Source: Sphaerosporella brunnea
Lineage: Eukaryota > Ascomycota > Pezizomycetes > Pezizales > Pyronemataceae
Reading direction: 5' to 3'
Assembly (NCBI GenBank): GCA_008704415.1
Contig: VXIS01000019.1
Coordinates: forward strand, 1-64,000
DNA length: 64,000 nt
A model generated the notes under the pieces. The model was not told the origin of the DNA, made no database searches, and saw nothing but the letters and a program-made list of their open reading frames with translations. The position numbers and the translations under genes were made by a program. Below are positions 22,555-33,534 of the stretch, in pieces. The stretch's first letter is position 1; each line of letters starts with the position of its first letter.

Positions 22555-22623
22555 CATCAGATCCTCCCATCATAGTCCATCAGATCCTGCCATCATAGTT
22601 CATCAGATCCTCCCATCATAGTC
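22555..22623 (+). repeat. 23 bp tandem repeat, three copies, in HNT3 leader
   Basis: CATCAGATCCTCCCATCATA plus three bases starts at 22555, 22578 and 22601; the middle copy has G for C. It ends 9 bp before the ATG. Confidence 0.93.
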
Positions 22624-22632
22624 TCTGTCCTC

Positions 22633-23381
22633 ATGTCTTCCCAGAATACTTCAGCCGCCGCCGCCGCCGCCACCGCCGCCAACGACACCAGCAGCAATTC
22701 TCCGCGATACAGGGTGCTGAATCCGCGCGACTCTCTGGGTCCCTATATCACTAACCCCGAATTCTTTGTCCCCAAGACTGTGATCCGTCACAATCCAGCC
22801 TTTGTATACATCCGAGACCTTTTTCCCAAGAGCCTCGTACACACTCTACTTCTCCCCCGGGACTTTGCAGTGATGAAGATGCACCCATTCGATGCCTTTG
22901 AGAACCCCGTGTTACTCCGCGTGGTCAAGGCAGAGGCCGAGGTCCTGAAAGGCTTTGTGGTCGCAGATCTGAAGAGGCAGTTTGGAGAGCAGAATGGTAG
23001 GGATTGGAAGAAGGATGTTAAAATCGGCGTGCATGCAAAGCCTTCGATGAATCATTTGCATGTGCATGTTTTGAGTAGAGATCACTACTCCGATAAACTA
23101 ACGACGGCCAAGCACTATAGTCAGTTCTTCTTGTTCCTCTCTTCTAAGCGGCGGACTGACTGGTGGCGGCAGGTTCGTTCAATTCTCCATTCTTCGTGGG
23201 CTTGGACGAGTTTCCTCTCGCACCGGACGATTTACGGAGAACCCATCCTTTAGCATTTACGAAGGGGGATCTAATTTGTTGGCGCTGCAAAAAGAATTTT
23301 GGGAACGACTATGCAACACTGAGAAAGCATCTGGTGGGGGAGTTTAATGAGTGGAAGAAAGAGGGAGGTGGTGATTATTAA
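22633..23381 (+). CDS. HNT3: Aprataxin-like HIT hydrolase with zinc finger
   Basis: Exons 22633-23119 and 23173-23381 give 231 aa; the intron is GTCAGT...GGCAG, phase 1. After an Ala/Ser-rich start, the HIT domain reads YITNPEFFVPKTVIRHNPAFVYIRD, with histidine triad MNHLHVHVLSRD near residues 138-148. After the splice site comes SFNSPFFVGLDEFPL and the C-terminal finger ICWRCKKNFGNDYATLRKHL followed by E, the C2HE zinc site of aprataxin/Hnt3. The enzyme removes AMP from abortive DNA-ligation intermediates in the nucleus. Length and both domains match yeast Hnt3. Confidence 0.94.
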
Positions 23382-24136
23382 GGGAGCGGTGGCGGAGGAG
23401 GAGGTCGGCGAGATGGGAAGGAAACGGAGTAATATGTAATTTCCTTTTTCATGGCTTATGAATTTATTTTTTCCTTGCTTCTCTGGCGTTCATCTAGCGA
23501 TTATGCCACGTCTTTTTGTTTTTCAACCTGCTGGAGCTGCTTTAATGAATTCCTTACGTCTTTCTCATGATATCGATCGATACACCCATCGCAAGTACAT
23601 ACCGATCAGCATTGAGGAACACGAGAGCACAAGAATACAAGTAATAGATAGTATTCATCTCAGGCACACGGGACAAGAGAGACAACTCAATATCTCAACG
23701 CCATATCTAATGACCACCTTCGCATGGCGCCGGCATGATGCACAGCAAAGCGACAAAACACCCTCTCCTCCCATCATACAAGACAAGAACATACAACAAA
23801 TAACCTCCAAGCTTTACAGTTTCGTACTAACAAGCGGGGACGAGGAGAAGATAATACCACGCGAGCAAGCAGAGATATCCAAAACAGAATAAAAAAGCAA
23901 CCCCCAGTATAACATGCCACAAAAAATAAACGGGGACGAGACGAAACCCGCAGACGTCAAAACATTAGCGACTGCAAGATGCCGGCAGAACAAGACAGAC
24001 GGGAACGATGCCACCGACGCCAACCACACCATCCATATTATTTCCTTATATACCGCCCTCCCTTCAGACTCATTGATTCATGAATTCAATATGTGCTTCT
24101 ACTCACACCCCCATAGAAAAAAATCAGCATAATGCT
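23382..24136. other. Intergenic between convergent genes
   Basis: 3' flanks of HNT3 and the coiled-coil gene. The ORFs seen here are short and lack any motif. No gene supported. Confidence 0.65.
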
Positions 24137-26365
24137 CTATCCAAGCGCTGACCGTCTGCCATCGCTAATAGTGGCGCGCTCATCCTCTTCCAGCACATCG
24201 CTCAATCTTGTTGGGTGATGATGTCGCTGATAACTGTCCCAGCCAGAACCGATCCCGACACCGCCACCATACCCTATACTACCACCATTACCACCGTATC
24301 CATCGCCGTCATAACTCGGGTACGTACCCCATTCCCGCTCGGAGTAATCTTCGTCGTCTTCGTCGCCTGGTCGTCGCGCTATCACCGGCTGTCCGTGTTC
24401 ATCTACTACTATATTACCGTGCTCATCCGTCTCGAAGGCGATTGAGCTCTCTGTGGGCACTGGCGAGCCGACGTTGGGGTTGGTGACATAGGAGACAGGT
24501 GAGGGGTTCGTCGGTGCTGCTTCTATATCATGGAGAGAGGCGTGAGGCTGTTGATAAAACCCTTGCTGCGCAGTAGTAGTATTGATGGAGGTTTGCGGCT
24601 GCTGCGCGGGCAGAACGGGTGGATACGCAGTGGGGGGCGTTCCAGGCGCAGTAGTTGTTCGCGCAGTTGCCGCGGCTGTTGAGGATTGCTGCGCAGGCTG
24701 TCGGTTATCAGAAACATCGGACTCCGGGGCTTGGGTTTCCGGTGGCTGCATCTCTCGGGAGTCCCGCGAGTACCGTGTCTCCTGCGCCAAAGGGTGCTGT
24801 CCACGGGCCGGAGACTGTGATGGAAGCGGCCTGTCGGAATGACCTTCTGTTTGAGGACCAGAAGAAGACCCAGGTGGTGGACCAGTCGCCGTTCGTGGTC
24901 GGGTCGACTGGCTATTACTCCTCGAGGGCACACCTGGCATTGGCATTGGCGTGACTTGAACACCTCCCACCAGTGCGGGGTGGCCATCCCTGAGACTCGC
25001 AGTGATATCCCGCTCCTCTTGTTCGCGCCGTCCAAGCTCTTCCCAAGCCCGCCTACACTCGTCTCTGGAAATCTGCAACTCTCTACGTGTCTCTTCTGCC
25101 AACTTCTCTGCCGTCGCCTTTTCTATCTCCAATTGCCGAATGCGCGTCATTGCATCCGCTCTCTGCTGCCGTTCCGCGCGAATGGTGCGCTCGAGTTCAC
25201 TGCTCACTTCTTGACTACGTTCCTGGTCTGCCCGGGTTTCAAAGAACCATCTCTGGAACTTCCTCTCCGAGGACGCACGCAATCGTTGCAACTCAATCAA
25301 TGCCTGGAACAGGTTTGCGCCGGCTGCAGCAAGGTCGGTGATCTGCCGCGACATTTCTTGTTCTAACGGGAGATGGGACAGCTCTTGACGGTTTTGCTCG
25401 AGACGCGATACCCAGTAACCAGTCAGGCCTTCCCAGCGGGAACTGAGCATCTCCCAGCGCTCGAACGCATGAGGAAAAGAACTGCTTTTACTGCCAGATT
25501 GAGGCTGCTGATTGCTTGTGCCACCTCTTGCGGCAGCGGCTGAGGCAGGATTACCCGCCGTAGTCGTGGCCGGGCGCGGCTCGGGATCCGCTTGCCGGGA
25601 AGCGGGAGCTGTTGGACGAAACGACGTGGTTTGTGATTGGGGTTGCGTCGAGCGTTGGGTACCCGACGGCCCCGCCGTTGCCGCCGCCGTGGACACAGGT
25701 TGGGTAGCATGAGAAGTAGCTGGTCTCTGCGCAGTGGCGGGTGCATGCACTCTAGGGCCGGCTGGGGGCATGGCGCGCCCCTGGGGTCCGCTTCCTGGGC
25801 CGACGGGCCTAGGTCTATCAGCGCCATTGTCCGCTCCTAAGGCCTCTGCCATTGGTGCTGCAGCGCTTCGAGGGTTTTGCGCGGCAGGTCTTCGTGGCGA
25901 AGTTTCGCCCGCCGATGTCACTGGTCTCGCCATAGAGCCCTGTCGCGCGTGTCCGCCGCGCACGGTTACGTTCGGAGGGATGTAGGATGTCTGTGACGGC
26001 ACAGGGATGGGGCCAGGTGCGCTCGTTGCCATCATGGCGGACATAGACGCGTTTTCCTCCTCCAGATCAGGGGTGAGCTGATAAGGTCCACGAAGGGCTT
26101 CTTCAAGGACGTACAGGATTGCTGTTAGAGTTCTCCTTGAAACCGTATGCGAAGGTTGATCGAATAGAGTATCGGATAATGTTGGTAGTGGTACAGATAG
26201 ACGGCGTAGATACTCTCCCCTCGTCGGTGTGGGTGACGACGAGGTTGGAGAGGAGGTGGATGAGGTAGACAAGATGGTGGCGGTGTTGAGATGGGCTTGG
26301 TGCAGGAAAAATAGAGAGGCTGCGAAGCCTACACAAGCGCGTCTGAAAACAGATACAAGACCCAC
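24137..26365 (-). CDS. Conserved-looking coiled-coil protein, N-terminus uncertain
   Basis: One long frame of 742 codons. The ATG at 26365 lies just before TCTGTTTTCAG, a perfect 3' splice site (exon would begin at 26342), so the true start is probably in an upstream exon that I could not fix. The order is: a hydrophobic segment (GFAASLFFLHQAHL), a helical block (RRTLTAILYVLEEALRGPYQL), a long Ala/Pro/Ser/Gln-rich region, a helical block MLSSRWEGLTGYWVSRLEQN, then a coiled coil of about 130 residues ending RRAWEELGRREQEERD, and a disordered acidic tail. No enzyme motif. It may be membrane-anchored. I do not recognise a named family. Confidence 0.72.
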   Translation of the reverse strand: MGLVSVFRRACVGFAASLFFLHQAHLNTATILSTSSTSSPTSSSPTPTRGEYLRRLSVPLPTLSDTLFDQPSHTVSRRTLTAILYVLEEALRGPYQLTPDLEEENASMSAMMATSAPGPIPVPSQTSYIPPNVTVRGGHARQGSMARPVTSAGETSPRRPAAQNPRSAAAPMAEALGADNGADRPRPVGPGSGPQGRAMPPAGPRVHAPATAQRPATSHATQPVSTAAATAGPSGTQRSTQPQSQTTSFRPTAPASRQADPEPRPATTTAGNPASAAAARGGTSNQQPQSGSKSSSFPHAFERWEMLSSRWEGLTGYWVSRLEQNRQELSHLPLEQEMSRQITDLAAAGANLFQALIELQRLRASSERKFQRWFFETRADQERSQEVSSELERTIRAERQQRADAMTRIRQLEIEKATAEKLAEETRRELQISRDECRRAWEELGRREQEERDITASLRDGHPALVGGVQVTPMPMPGVPSRSNSQSTRPRTATGPPPGSSSGPQTEGHSDRPLPSQSPARGQHPLAQETRYSRDSREMQPPETQAPESDVSDNRQPAQQSSTAAATARTTTAPGTPPTAYPPVLPAQQPQTSINTTTAQQGFYQQPHASLHDIEAAPTNPSPVSYVTNPNVGSPVPTESSIAFETDEHGNIVVDEHGQPVIARRPGDEDDEDYSEREWGTYPSYDGDGYGGNGGSIGYGGGVGIGSGWDSYQRHHHPTRLSDVLEEDERATISDGRRSALG

Positions 26366-27806
26366 GGTTCAGGAAAGAGATGGCGGGTGAATTGGGGAGG
26401 GGGGGGGGGGGGGGATTGTGCTGCAAGCAATGCGTGTTCGAAGCGCCCGTCAATTCCGTTCTACTACTGGGCATTCACTTGAGCAGTTAGTTACGATTTC
26501 CCCCATAGTTATCCAGGAACACAAAATAATATGAAAAGGCGGGTGGTTGGTGTAATGAGAGCATTGGCTGTTTCGGGGGAGGCTGGGGCTGACCTCAAAA
26601 GCGCGGATATTTGGCTGGATAAGCAAAGGGAATGTCAACAGGAACTCCACGAATTGACCGTTCCAACTTCAAACAAGATTGAAAACTTCAAATAGAATAA
26701 ATAAGTAGATGAGATCGCCAGTTGAATCTCATCCCACCGTCACAGTCGTGGGTACTAAGTAGGTATTATCAGGCCGCTAAGTGCGTTGGGCTGCAGCGCT
26801 GTGCAGAAGGTGCAGGTCTTCAAAACCGATCGTGACGAAATGCTGAAAAGAGTGATGGATAGCCAGATGGCTAGTTTTACACTATCCAGATGGAACCCAG
26901 TTTTCTTCTGTCTTTGCTCTAGAGAGGAATCCCAAGCGGACGACCTGAACAGCCTGCACGACAAGACAAAACACAAGTATTCTGCCCCCGGTTTTCTATG
27001 TTCTGGTACTCGTTAACGAGGAGGCTTGAAGATAATAATGGATTGATGTGTTGTCAAAGAAAAGCCCCCCAGATCGCTCCAGCAAAACCGACGGCGGTGG
27101 TGGACACCCTGCAAGTTTGGATGCAAAACAAACGGCCGTAGAATCAGAATGCGTAGATGTAATAAGTGTTCCCCATGCGTTGAAAGAACCACACACGCCG
27201 ATTGATTATATCTGGTGAAGCTGAAGGGCTGAAATCTGCGAGATGCTGGATTTGCGTCGAGACGGTCGTACTGAAGAAGAGGTACTTAGCAGTTCATAAG
27301 GGGAATGAAACAGATACATAAGACCCTTTGCTTTTGCTTATTCCGACCTACTCATTTCGCTTCCGCAATCTAGAGTGCGAAGCATTTGCGGACGCCTAGC
27401 GTCGATGCCTTTCCCCATCATACAACCAAGTGGTTCCTCCCATAGGAGATGAAACCAGGCGGACCGCTGTGGCGGAAGAGGTGCCAGCTCTCTGTGTCCA
27501 AACGGTAAAGGGATATCTATGCCGCAGGTGGAGTATGTATGTAGCTCAGCTCAAATTCCAGCTCATTGCCCGGTTGTTTTCGAATTTCTTGATCTAAAAC
27601 CATATTAGCTTATGTTCATTCAACATGAGGTAGCGGGAAGGCGACAACAGCGGTATACATAAAAGGTGTTGAGAAGATGTCTTTTTTTTTTTTGTGCTGG
27701 TCACACCAAGCATGATGACGTTCTTCAGGCACCTGTATAATTCTACCGCTTTAAGCTCCCCCGCTGCTTCTCCCATCCCCTCCATCACGCCTTTCCGCCA
27801 ACAGAT
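26366..27806. other. Intergenic, upstream of two divergent genes
   Basis: Holds the likely first exon and promoter of the coiled-coil gene (minus), including a run of about 16 G at 26399-26414, and the promoter of the MCP2-like gene. No other gene supported. Confidence 0.55.
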
Positions 27807-29794
27807 ATGCTGCAACCACGGCTCGGCCGCCTACACATGCTACATCTCCATCCACCGGCTGCTCGGACATACTACCTGGGCCCTTCCACCACGACCCGTT
27901 TTCAGCCCTTCGTCCCTCCGCCGCCCTCTTCTCTTCCCAAACCCAAACCTGCCACCCAGCTCTCTGCGCGCACTCGCAAGAACTTGCGGCGCCTCTTGTA
28001 TACCGCGGGCGCACTCGGTACCTTCTACCTAATTGACCTCTATTTCAACTATGCCACCTTTGCTCGCAATCTACGCACGATAGCGACCTGCAGTTTGATA
28101 GCAGCAGACTACAAGCTCAATTTCCGACCAGGCAAAGATGCTTCTCAACTCAGTGCGATCCATGAGCGCAATGCAGACCGCGTGCTAGAGCTATGTTTCA
28201 AAAACGGAGGGCTGTACCAAAAGATCGGGCAAGCAATAGCTATGCAATCTGCGATCTTGCCGCCGGTGGTGCAGCAGCGGTTCACCGCGTTTTTCGACGA
28301 GACGCCCCAGGCGAGCTGGAAGGAAGTAGAACGCACTCTCAAGGAAGAGTTTGGGGACCGATATCCGGGGTTAAGCGGGGCCGAGATCGCAGATAGGTTG
28401 TTTGTGCCTGGTAGCTTTGAGCGGCGTGCAGTAGGCTCCGCATCTATCGCGCAGGTACACAAGGCGCGGTTGCCGACAGGTGCGGATGTGGCGGTCAAGA
28501 TCCAGAAGCCATGGATCAAGCGGCAGGTGGGATGGGATTTGGCAGTGTTCCGCGGCGTCACATATCGTAGGCATCTCCCGGTTCATGTACACCTTATTTC
28601 TGGTGGCTGATCAGTTGTGTAGTCTTTTCCACCTGGATGTTTGGGCTCCCGCTCAGTTTTCTGACGCCTTACATCTGCGAGCGCCTCCACAGCGAAACCG
28701 ACTTCTACAACGAAGCACACAATGCACAGAAGACCGCCGAATTCATCGCCTCCGAGCCCACCCTACGCGGCCGTATCTACGTACCTGAGGTCTACACGGA
28801 AGTTTCCACCAAGCGCGTTATGGTAGCGGAATGGATCGATGGTGTGAGCGTTGCTGAACGGGAGGTTCTCACGGGTCCTTACCGGGATGACAACTCAGTT
28901 GGCCACCCTATCAACACCCCTCGCAGCATTTCGAACCGCCTGGGTGCGATCCGTCGGTTGAGGAACCAAAACCCTCGAGTGTATGGACTTGGTCTCAGGG
29001 AAAAAGACGTAATGCAAGCATGTGTCGACATCTTCTGTGCACAGATGTTCCTCTTCGGTTGGGTACACTGCGATCCTCATCCAGGCAACATCCTGGTGCG
29101 CCGCCTTCGCAATGGCAAGCCCCAGTTGGTCCTCCTTGACCACGGTCTCTATGTCATGACCACGCCCGAGTTCCGGCACCAATACGCACTGTTCTGGAAG
29201 TCTCTGTTCACATTCGATAACGACACCATCGGCGAGATCGCATCGGGCTGGGGAATCGGCAACGCAGACCTCTTTGCATCCGCCACCTTGCTCAAGCCCT
29301 ATCGCGGCGGCAACAACGAGGTGACAACGCTGATGGGCGGCTCCAAGAGCGGCGGTCCAAAATCCGCCTTCGAAGCGTCCCAGCAGGCCCGCGAAAAGAT
29401 CGCCGAGTTCATCGTGAACCAGGAGCAAATGCCACGAGAACTCGTCTTCATCGGCCGCAACCTGCGAATCGTGCAGGAAAACAACCGCACCCTCGGCGCG
29501 CCTGTGAACCGTCTTAAAATAATTGCTAACTGGGCAAGCTATGCGCTTACCAGAAGCATGGCGCAGGCTGGACTGGAGCGCAGCTGGCGGGAAAGGGTCA
29601 AGGGCTGGTGGCAGCACGTCTTGTTCAAGGTTGTGGTCCTCAGTCTGGACGCCGCATTCTGGTGGGGAAGAGCTAAGCAGCTGTTGTTTGGAGGGATGGG
29701 ATTTGAGGAGGAGATGGAGCTCCGAATGAGGAGGGTTGCCAAAGAGGAGTTCGGAGTCGAGATACAGGGTGATATGAACATATTCACAGCTTGA
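27807..29794 (+). CDS. MCP2: ABC1/ADCK-family mitochondrial protein (MCP2-like)
   Basis: Exons 27807-28566 and 28623-29794, joined by a GTAGGC...GTAG intron in phase 1, give 643 aa. The N-terminus is basic and lacks acidic residues, fitting a mitochondrial presequence, then a membrane span (LYTAGALGTFYLIDLYF). Family motifs in order: KNGGLYQKIGQAIA (the KxGQ region), AVGSASIAQVHKA (the Ala-rich nucleotide loop), ADVAVKIQKP (lysine), FGWVHCDPHPGNILV (catalytic loop) and LVLLDHGLY (DHG in place of DFG). Yeast Mcp2 acts in the inner membrane in lipid homeostasis. The ABC1 family is certain; MCP2 is preferred over Coq8 because of the motif spacing and membrane span. Confidence 0.88.
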
Positions 29795-30113
29795 GTGAGT
29801 TGGATGATATCGATTGACGACGGCTGCGATGTACTACTATATCCTTTTCGGTTCGGCATGGCATGGTATGGCTCTGGCTTTTTTTTTTTTTTTTTTTTCC
29901 CCTTATTTGTTTCTGGAGTTTGTGGGCGGATTGTTTATTCAAATGCGTTGACAAACCTAACTGGATTGGTTTATGTCACTGTATGTACGATAGATAGCCA
30001 AAATCGATAACTCTTGGTCAAATAGAGACTATCGGAGAGTAAAATGGTAGTGAAAACGTGTGGATTTGCGAGTGATATTCTGTGATGAGATCCTGTCAAT
30101 CACAAAGGTCGAT

Positions 30114-30175
30114 CCCGTCTTCGCTCGATTCAAATACATCAATGCCCGTCTTCGCTCGATTCAAATACATCAATG
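30114..30175. repeat. 31 bp exact tandem duplication
   Basis: CCCGTCTTCGCTCGATTCAA plus 11 bases occurs at 30114-30144 and again at 30145-30175 with no difference, so it is a recent duplication. Confidence 0.97.
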
Positions 30176-30437
30176 AATAAAGGAAAAGCAATGCCAATGC
30201 AATCTTTATTTTTTATTCTGAGAAGTAAAATCAAAGCGCACCGCTATTCTCACTCCTCACGTCGCCCAATGATGCAAGTCAATTCTTTTCTCCAGCCAAT
30301 TCGAAAACACAGACGCCGTGTGCAACCAACCATGTATGTAAAAGCATCTATGTAAAAGCAAAACGCCTCTACTGTTTTGGAGAAGCAGACCCCACAGTAG
30401 GACCCTGAGCCTAGGGCAGCGATGATTCTATGTTACC

Positions 30438-30534
30438 TATCCCCTGGACCGTAGCGGGTTTGTGGTCCATATGGACCACAGTTCTACGGTCGATGGGATA
30501 CCTATGTCATGGCCGCAAGCGGCCGAATACAATG
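30438..30534. repeat. Nested palindrome next to a 32 bp repeated motif
   Basis: TGTGGTCCATATGGACCACA (30461-30480) is a perfect 20 bp palindrome inside outer arms GACCGTAG/CTACGGTC and TATCCC/GGGATA ending at 30500. The next 32 bp (30503-30534) recur at 46076-46107 with two transitions. Confidence 0.85.
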
Positions 30535-30694
30535 TGATTAAAACAAAAAAGCAAAACGCCTCTCGATGCGTGACCTCCATATACGCCATCCAGCCAGCCC
30601 AAACTAGAGAGAACTTTCGCGAATTAGGCACATGCTCTATTAAGGATAGGAATATGCCGCGTGCTTTTTAGACCTTACTGAAACCCCTCAAGGC

Positions 30695-30724
30695 CCCGGA
30701 ATGCTCTGGGAAGAGCATTCCGGG
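30695..30724. repeat. 13 bp perfect hairpin
   Basis: CCCGGAATGCTCT and AGAGCATTCCGGG enclose a GGGA loop, 11 bp beyond the stop codon of the minus-strand gene at 30736. It could fold in that transcript's 3' UTR. Confidence 0.7.
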
Positions 30725-30735
30725 CTGCGAGGACT

Positions 30736-31201
30736 TCACCGCAGTCCATCCGCCCTTCGGTATGGAACCGCAATCCTCACTACCAGACTGCTTGCAACAC
30801 TCAAGCGCGTGGAGTCCCTCATCGGCTTTTTGTTTCCGTCAAGTGCTTTCATACCGTGATGTCCGCTTTCTAGGATCATTGACTGGCAGACTTGGACTTC
30901 CGCTCCAAGATCACCGTGAACTTTCTCGAGATTCTTTTCGACACGGCGGACATCTGTCTTGACTCCATCGATCTTGGTATTGAGATACTTTTTCGACTCC
31001 ATCGATCTTGGTATCGAGTTTGTCCATAGAGTCTCTACGTCCTTTGTGGTTGTCCCAAATGAGGCCACCGGTCGCAACAAGGGTAAAGGCCCCAGTGATG
31101 AAGTGGCCGGCGTAGCTAAGCACAAATGCTCCAACTGCCAATGATGACATTCCATTAGCAGTGATCACTGCAGGGACAGAGAACAAATACAGGTGTTTCA
31201 T
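30736..31201 (-). pseudogene. Small membrane/coiled-coil protein gene with a frameshift
   Basis: From ATG at 31201 the frame encodes two hydrophobic helices (SSLAVGAFVLSYAGHF and GAFTLVATGGLIW), then DSMDKLDTKIDGVEK. At a run of five A (about 30985-30990) the frame must shift by one base to continue as KYLNTKIDGVKTDVRRVEKN and on to a stop at 30736. The halves share the heptad-like segment LDTKIDGV/LNTKIDGV, whose DNA is a near-exact direct repeat. With one A removed, one protein of about 155 aa results: a membrane hairpin followed by a coiled coil. It could be a sequencing error, a true pseudogene or an unusual splice. No family recognised. Confidence 0.5.
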
Positions 31202-32035
31202 ATTGATCGTGACTGCTCCCGTGAGGTCAGATCGAGGAGTTGCCCGTGTGTAGCTAAGTCCCTAAACCAGCCCGCAAGTCAGCCTTCAATACTCTAGCCA
31301 GTAAGAGCGGTAATGTGACATTAGACAGATTCACCTTGTCGCTGTGCCAGGGTTCTCAGTAGCCAGCCAGCCCAGCTGTTTCGCTCGCAGCCCGGCCGGC
31401 TGGCTGTGGGCTGCATGAGCTGTTGCTCGGGTATGAAGAATTGAGGATGATTGCTTCACTGCGCCTTTTACAGAGAAACACGCAGCCTACAGCCAGCTAG
31501 CCAGCCCGGGCTTTTTGGGCCGGCTATCGAGAACACTGCGCTGTACTGTGGAACTCAATTTATCGCTTTCGGTTCTTCTCCCAACAGCAGCACACACTGG
31601 GGATTTCGTACCGGCTCTTCTTGGGTGTGAGCAGAGCTATGTATCAGAAAAACAGCATTGGGCAAGGTAGTGGTTATTATCAGAGACAGCGTCCTTTCGA
31701 ACTACATGAGATTTCGCGCGCTCAATCACTTCTCTTGACGATCACTCTGAGGCCATCACTTTTGATGTGAAATGATGACAATGAAAGCGCCTCCGATTCT
31801 ATCGACAGCTATATACTTTACGCTCCATCTATAAAGGCGTAAAAAGTGAAAACCAAATACAAGAACACCACCTTCCACAGAATAAGCAGCAGTACACGCG
31901 GAAAGGTATCATAACAAATAGAAGAAACCCCACAGAAGGTACGTGCTACACACTTTCACACATAAAATCACGATTTTATATAGCTCGTACCATGTCTGAC
32001 CGTATTTTCCCATTCATTACACCAAGACGATATCC
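31202..32035. other. Intergenic with a hAT-type MITE
   Basis: Carries the MITE at 31348-31538. The rest is 3' flank of the GEL gene; no gene supported. Confidence 0.7.
31348..31538. mobile_element. hAT-type MITE with 8 bp target duplication
   Basis: The left end CAGGGTTCTCAGTAGCCAGC and the right end GGCCGGCTATCGAGAACACTG (ends 31538) are imperfect inverse repeats. The flanks are CGCTGTGC (31340-31347) and CGCTGTAC (31539-31546): an 8 bp duplication with one change, diagnostic of hAT elements. It is 191 bp with no coding. The terminal sequence is shared with the element at 57921. Confidence 0.85.
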
Positions 32036-33534
32036 TTACAAAGCCAACATGGCACCCGCGAGAGTAGAAGCACCGATGAGGCAGGCCATAGCAACACCGG
32101 AGAAGGAACGGTGACTTCGTGCCGCGCTGGTCTTGCCGCCACTGGTGCTGGAAGGAGAGCTAGCGCTGGCAGTAGACGAACCGCTCACGAGGTTGGCGTC
32201 ACCCAAAGGCTTGCCGGCACCGTTTTTCTGTGGCATCATTAGTATCCATGCAATCCCGCCTCAGGACACCTTATTAGCTCACCATGTATGTCTCGGCCGC
32301 CGAAGGCATGTCAGGAAGGGTGTTGTTAGCTTCCCAGGCGCCCGCGACAAAGGGAGGGCATTCAGAATATTTGAGACCAGTCTGGTATCCACCATCTCCA
32401 GAGGGGTTCGTGGCCGCACTCAACTGCTTCTTGAGAGCATCGAAGTCACCCAGCGTCTTCACGGTGTTACCGTTGACCTCCACCAGGCCGTAGTTGTTGG
32501 GCTCCTGGGAGTACTCGTAGACAAGACCACCGGAGAAGACAGTAGACATCTTGGTGCTGTAGAGGGTGGTCACTTCGCCAAACTGACGGGGCGAAGGCTG
32601 GTTGCATCCGTACTCAGAAAGGAACATGGGGATAGAGTAGCCGGTGTAGTTCTGCACCTTCTCCTGCCAGTTGGAGGTGGTGAAGGAAGATTGACCGCAC
32701 CACGAATAGTCGTTCACGGCGAAGAAGTCACTACGAGCATCGGCGTCATCGCCACAGTTAAGGTACTCAGCCATCTGGAAGCGGTTCTGGGAGACATCCG
32801 CAGCGCTGTATCCGACAGGGATGGACCTAAGATTGCGCGCCTTGATGTACTTCCGCATGTCCCTAGTCACAGCCTTGACATAGGTGGCCGAGGAGGTGGA
32901 TCCAGCATCGTTGACCACCTCGTTGGCAGAGAAGAAGCCCAAGGTGTTATCGTACTTGGCGAATACATCGATGGTAGCAAAGACGTGCTGGAGATAGGCC
33001 GCATTGTAGGTAGAGGCAGGGTCCGCACGGTTAATAGAGATAGTGGGAGTGTTGACATCCTAACAATGTGTCAGTCAATTATGCTGAGTAGAGGATAGAA
33101 AATGGTGATTCCGACCAGAATGAGGTAGATTCCAGCATCCTCAAGCTCCTTCATACACTCATCGTGGTTGGCAGAGTTGTCAACGGTGTCTGGTTCAAGA
33201 GGATCAGTTCCTGTACAATGAGGGAAAAGCTAGCATCACATTACTTACAGACACGGACAGCGTTGAGACCGAGCTCCTTGAAGTACGGGATATCACGCTT
33301 GCAGTTGGTGACGTCTGCAATAGGATCACTCAATTTGGACTGTCCACCGGGTTGGTAGTCTACACCACGGATGTAAAACTAACACGATGTCAAGACATTT
33401 TCAGCACTCGCAACAAGAAAACTTACTCGATCGTTGCCAACAAAGAAGGCGTTGCCCTTAACGGTGACAGACTGAAGAGCAGAGACACTGCTAGCAAGGG
33501 CAGCAGCCGCGATCAAAGTGTAAAATCCGCGCAT
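32036..33534 (-). CDS. GEL1: GH72 1,3-beta-glucanosyltransferase, GPI-anchored (GEL/GAS type)
   Basis: Five exons (33534-33427, 33378-33249, 33189-33116, 33059-32283, 32227-32036) give 426 aa. The start has a signal peptide (YTLIAAAALASSVSALQ) followed by SVTVKGNAFFVGNDR and FYIRGVDYQPGG, the classic GH72 N-terminus. Catalytic glutamates lie in FFSANEVVN (acid/base) and MFLSEYGCN (nucleophile). There is no Cys-rich CBM43 module after the catalytic domain. A Ser-rich linker and a hydrophobic tail (ASTLAGAMLAL) predict a GPI anchor. The enzyme cuts and re-joins beta-1,3-glucan in the wall. The exact paralogue number is uncertain. Confidence 0.93.

Larger units (their letters stand above)
21375..22632. 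other. NMD3-HNT3 intergenic region
   Basis: No gene supported. It contains the C-rich array (21550-21770), a T15 run near 22202, a TATA-like box and 23 bp repeats in the HNT3 leader. Confidence 0.7.
29795..30735. other. Intergenic with duplications and palindromes
   Basis: Contains a T20 run (about 29879-29898), a 31 bp tandem duplication, a nested palindrome and a 13 bp hairpin, each listed. No gene supported. Confidence 0.7.

Noticed and set aside
28895..29617. Minus-strand ORF of 240 codons antisense to the MCP2-like gene
   Set aside because: A shadow of the ABC1 kinase domain; no recognisable motif.
32133..33098. Plus-strand ORF of 321 codons antisense to the GEL gene
   Set aside because: It is the exact complement of conserved GH72 exons with their catalytic motifs. 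The antisense frame has no domain and stays open because of codon bias.
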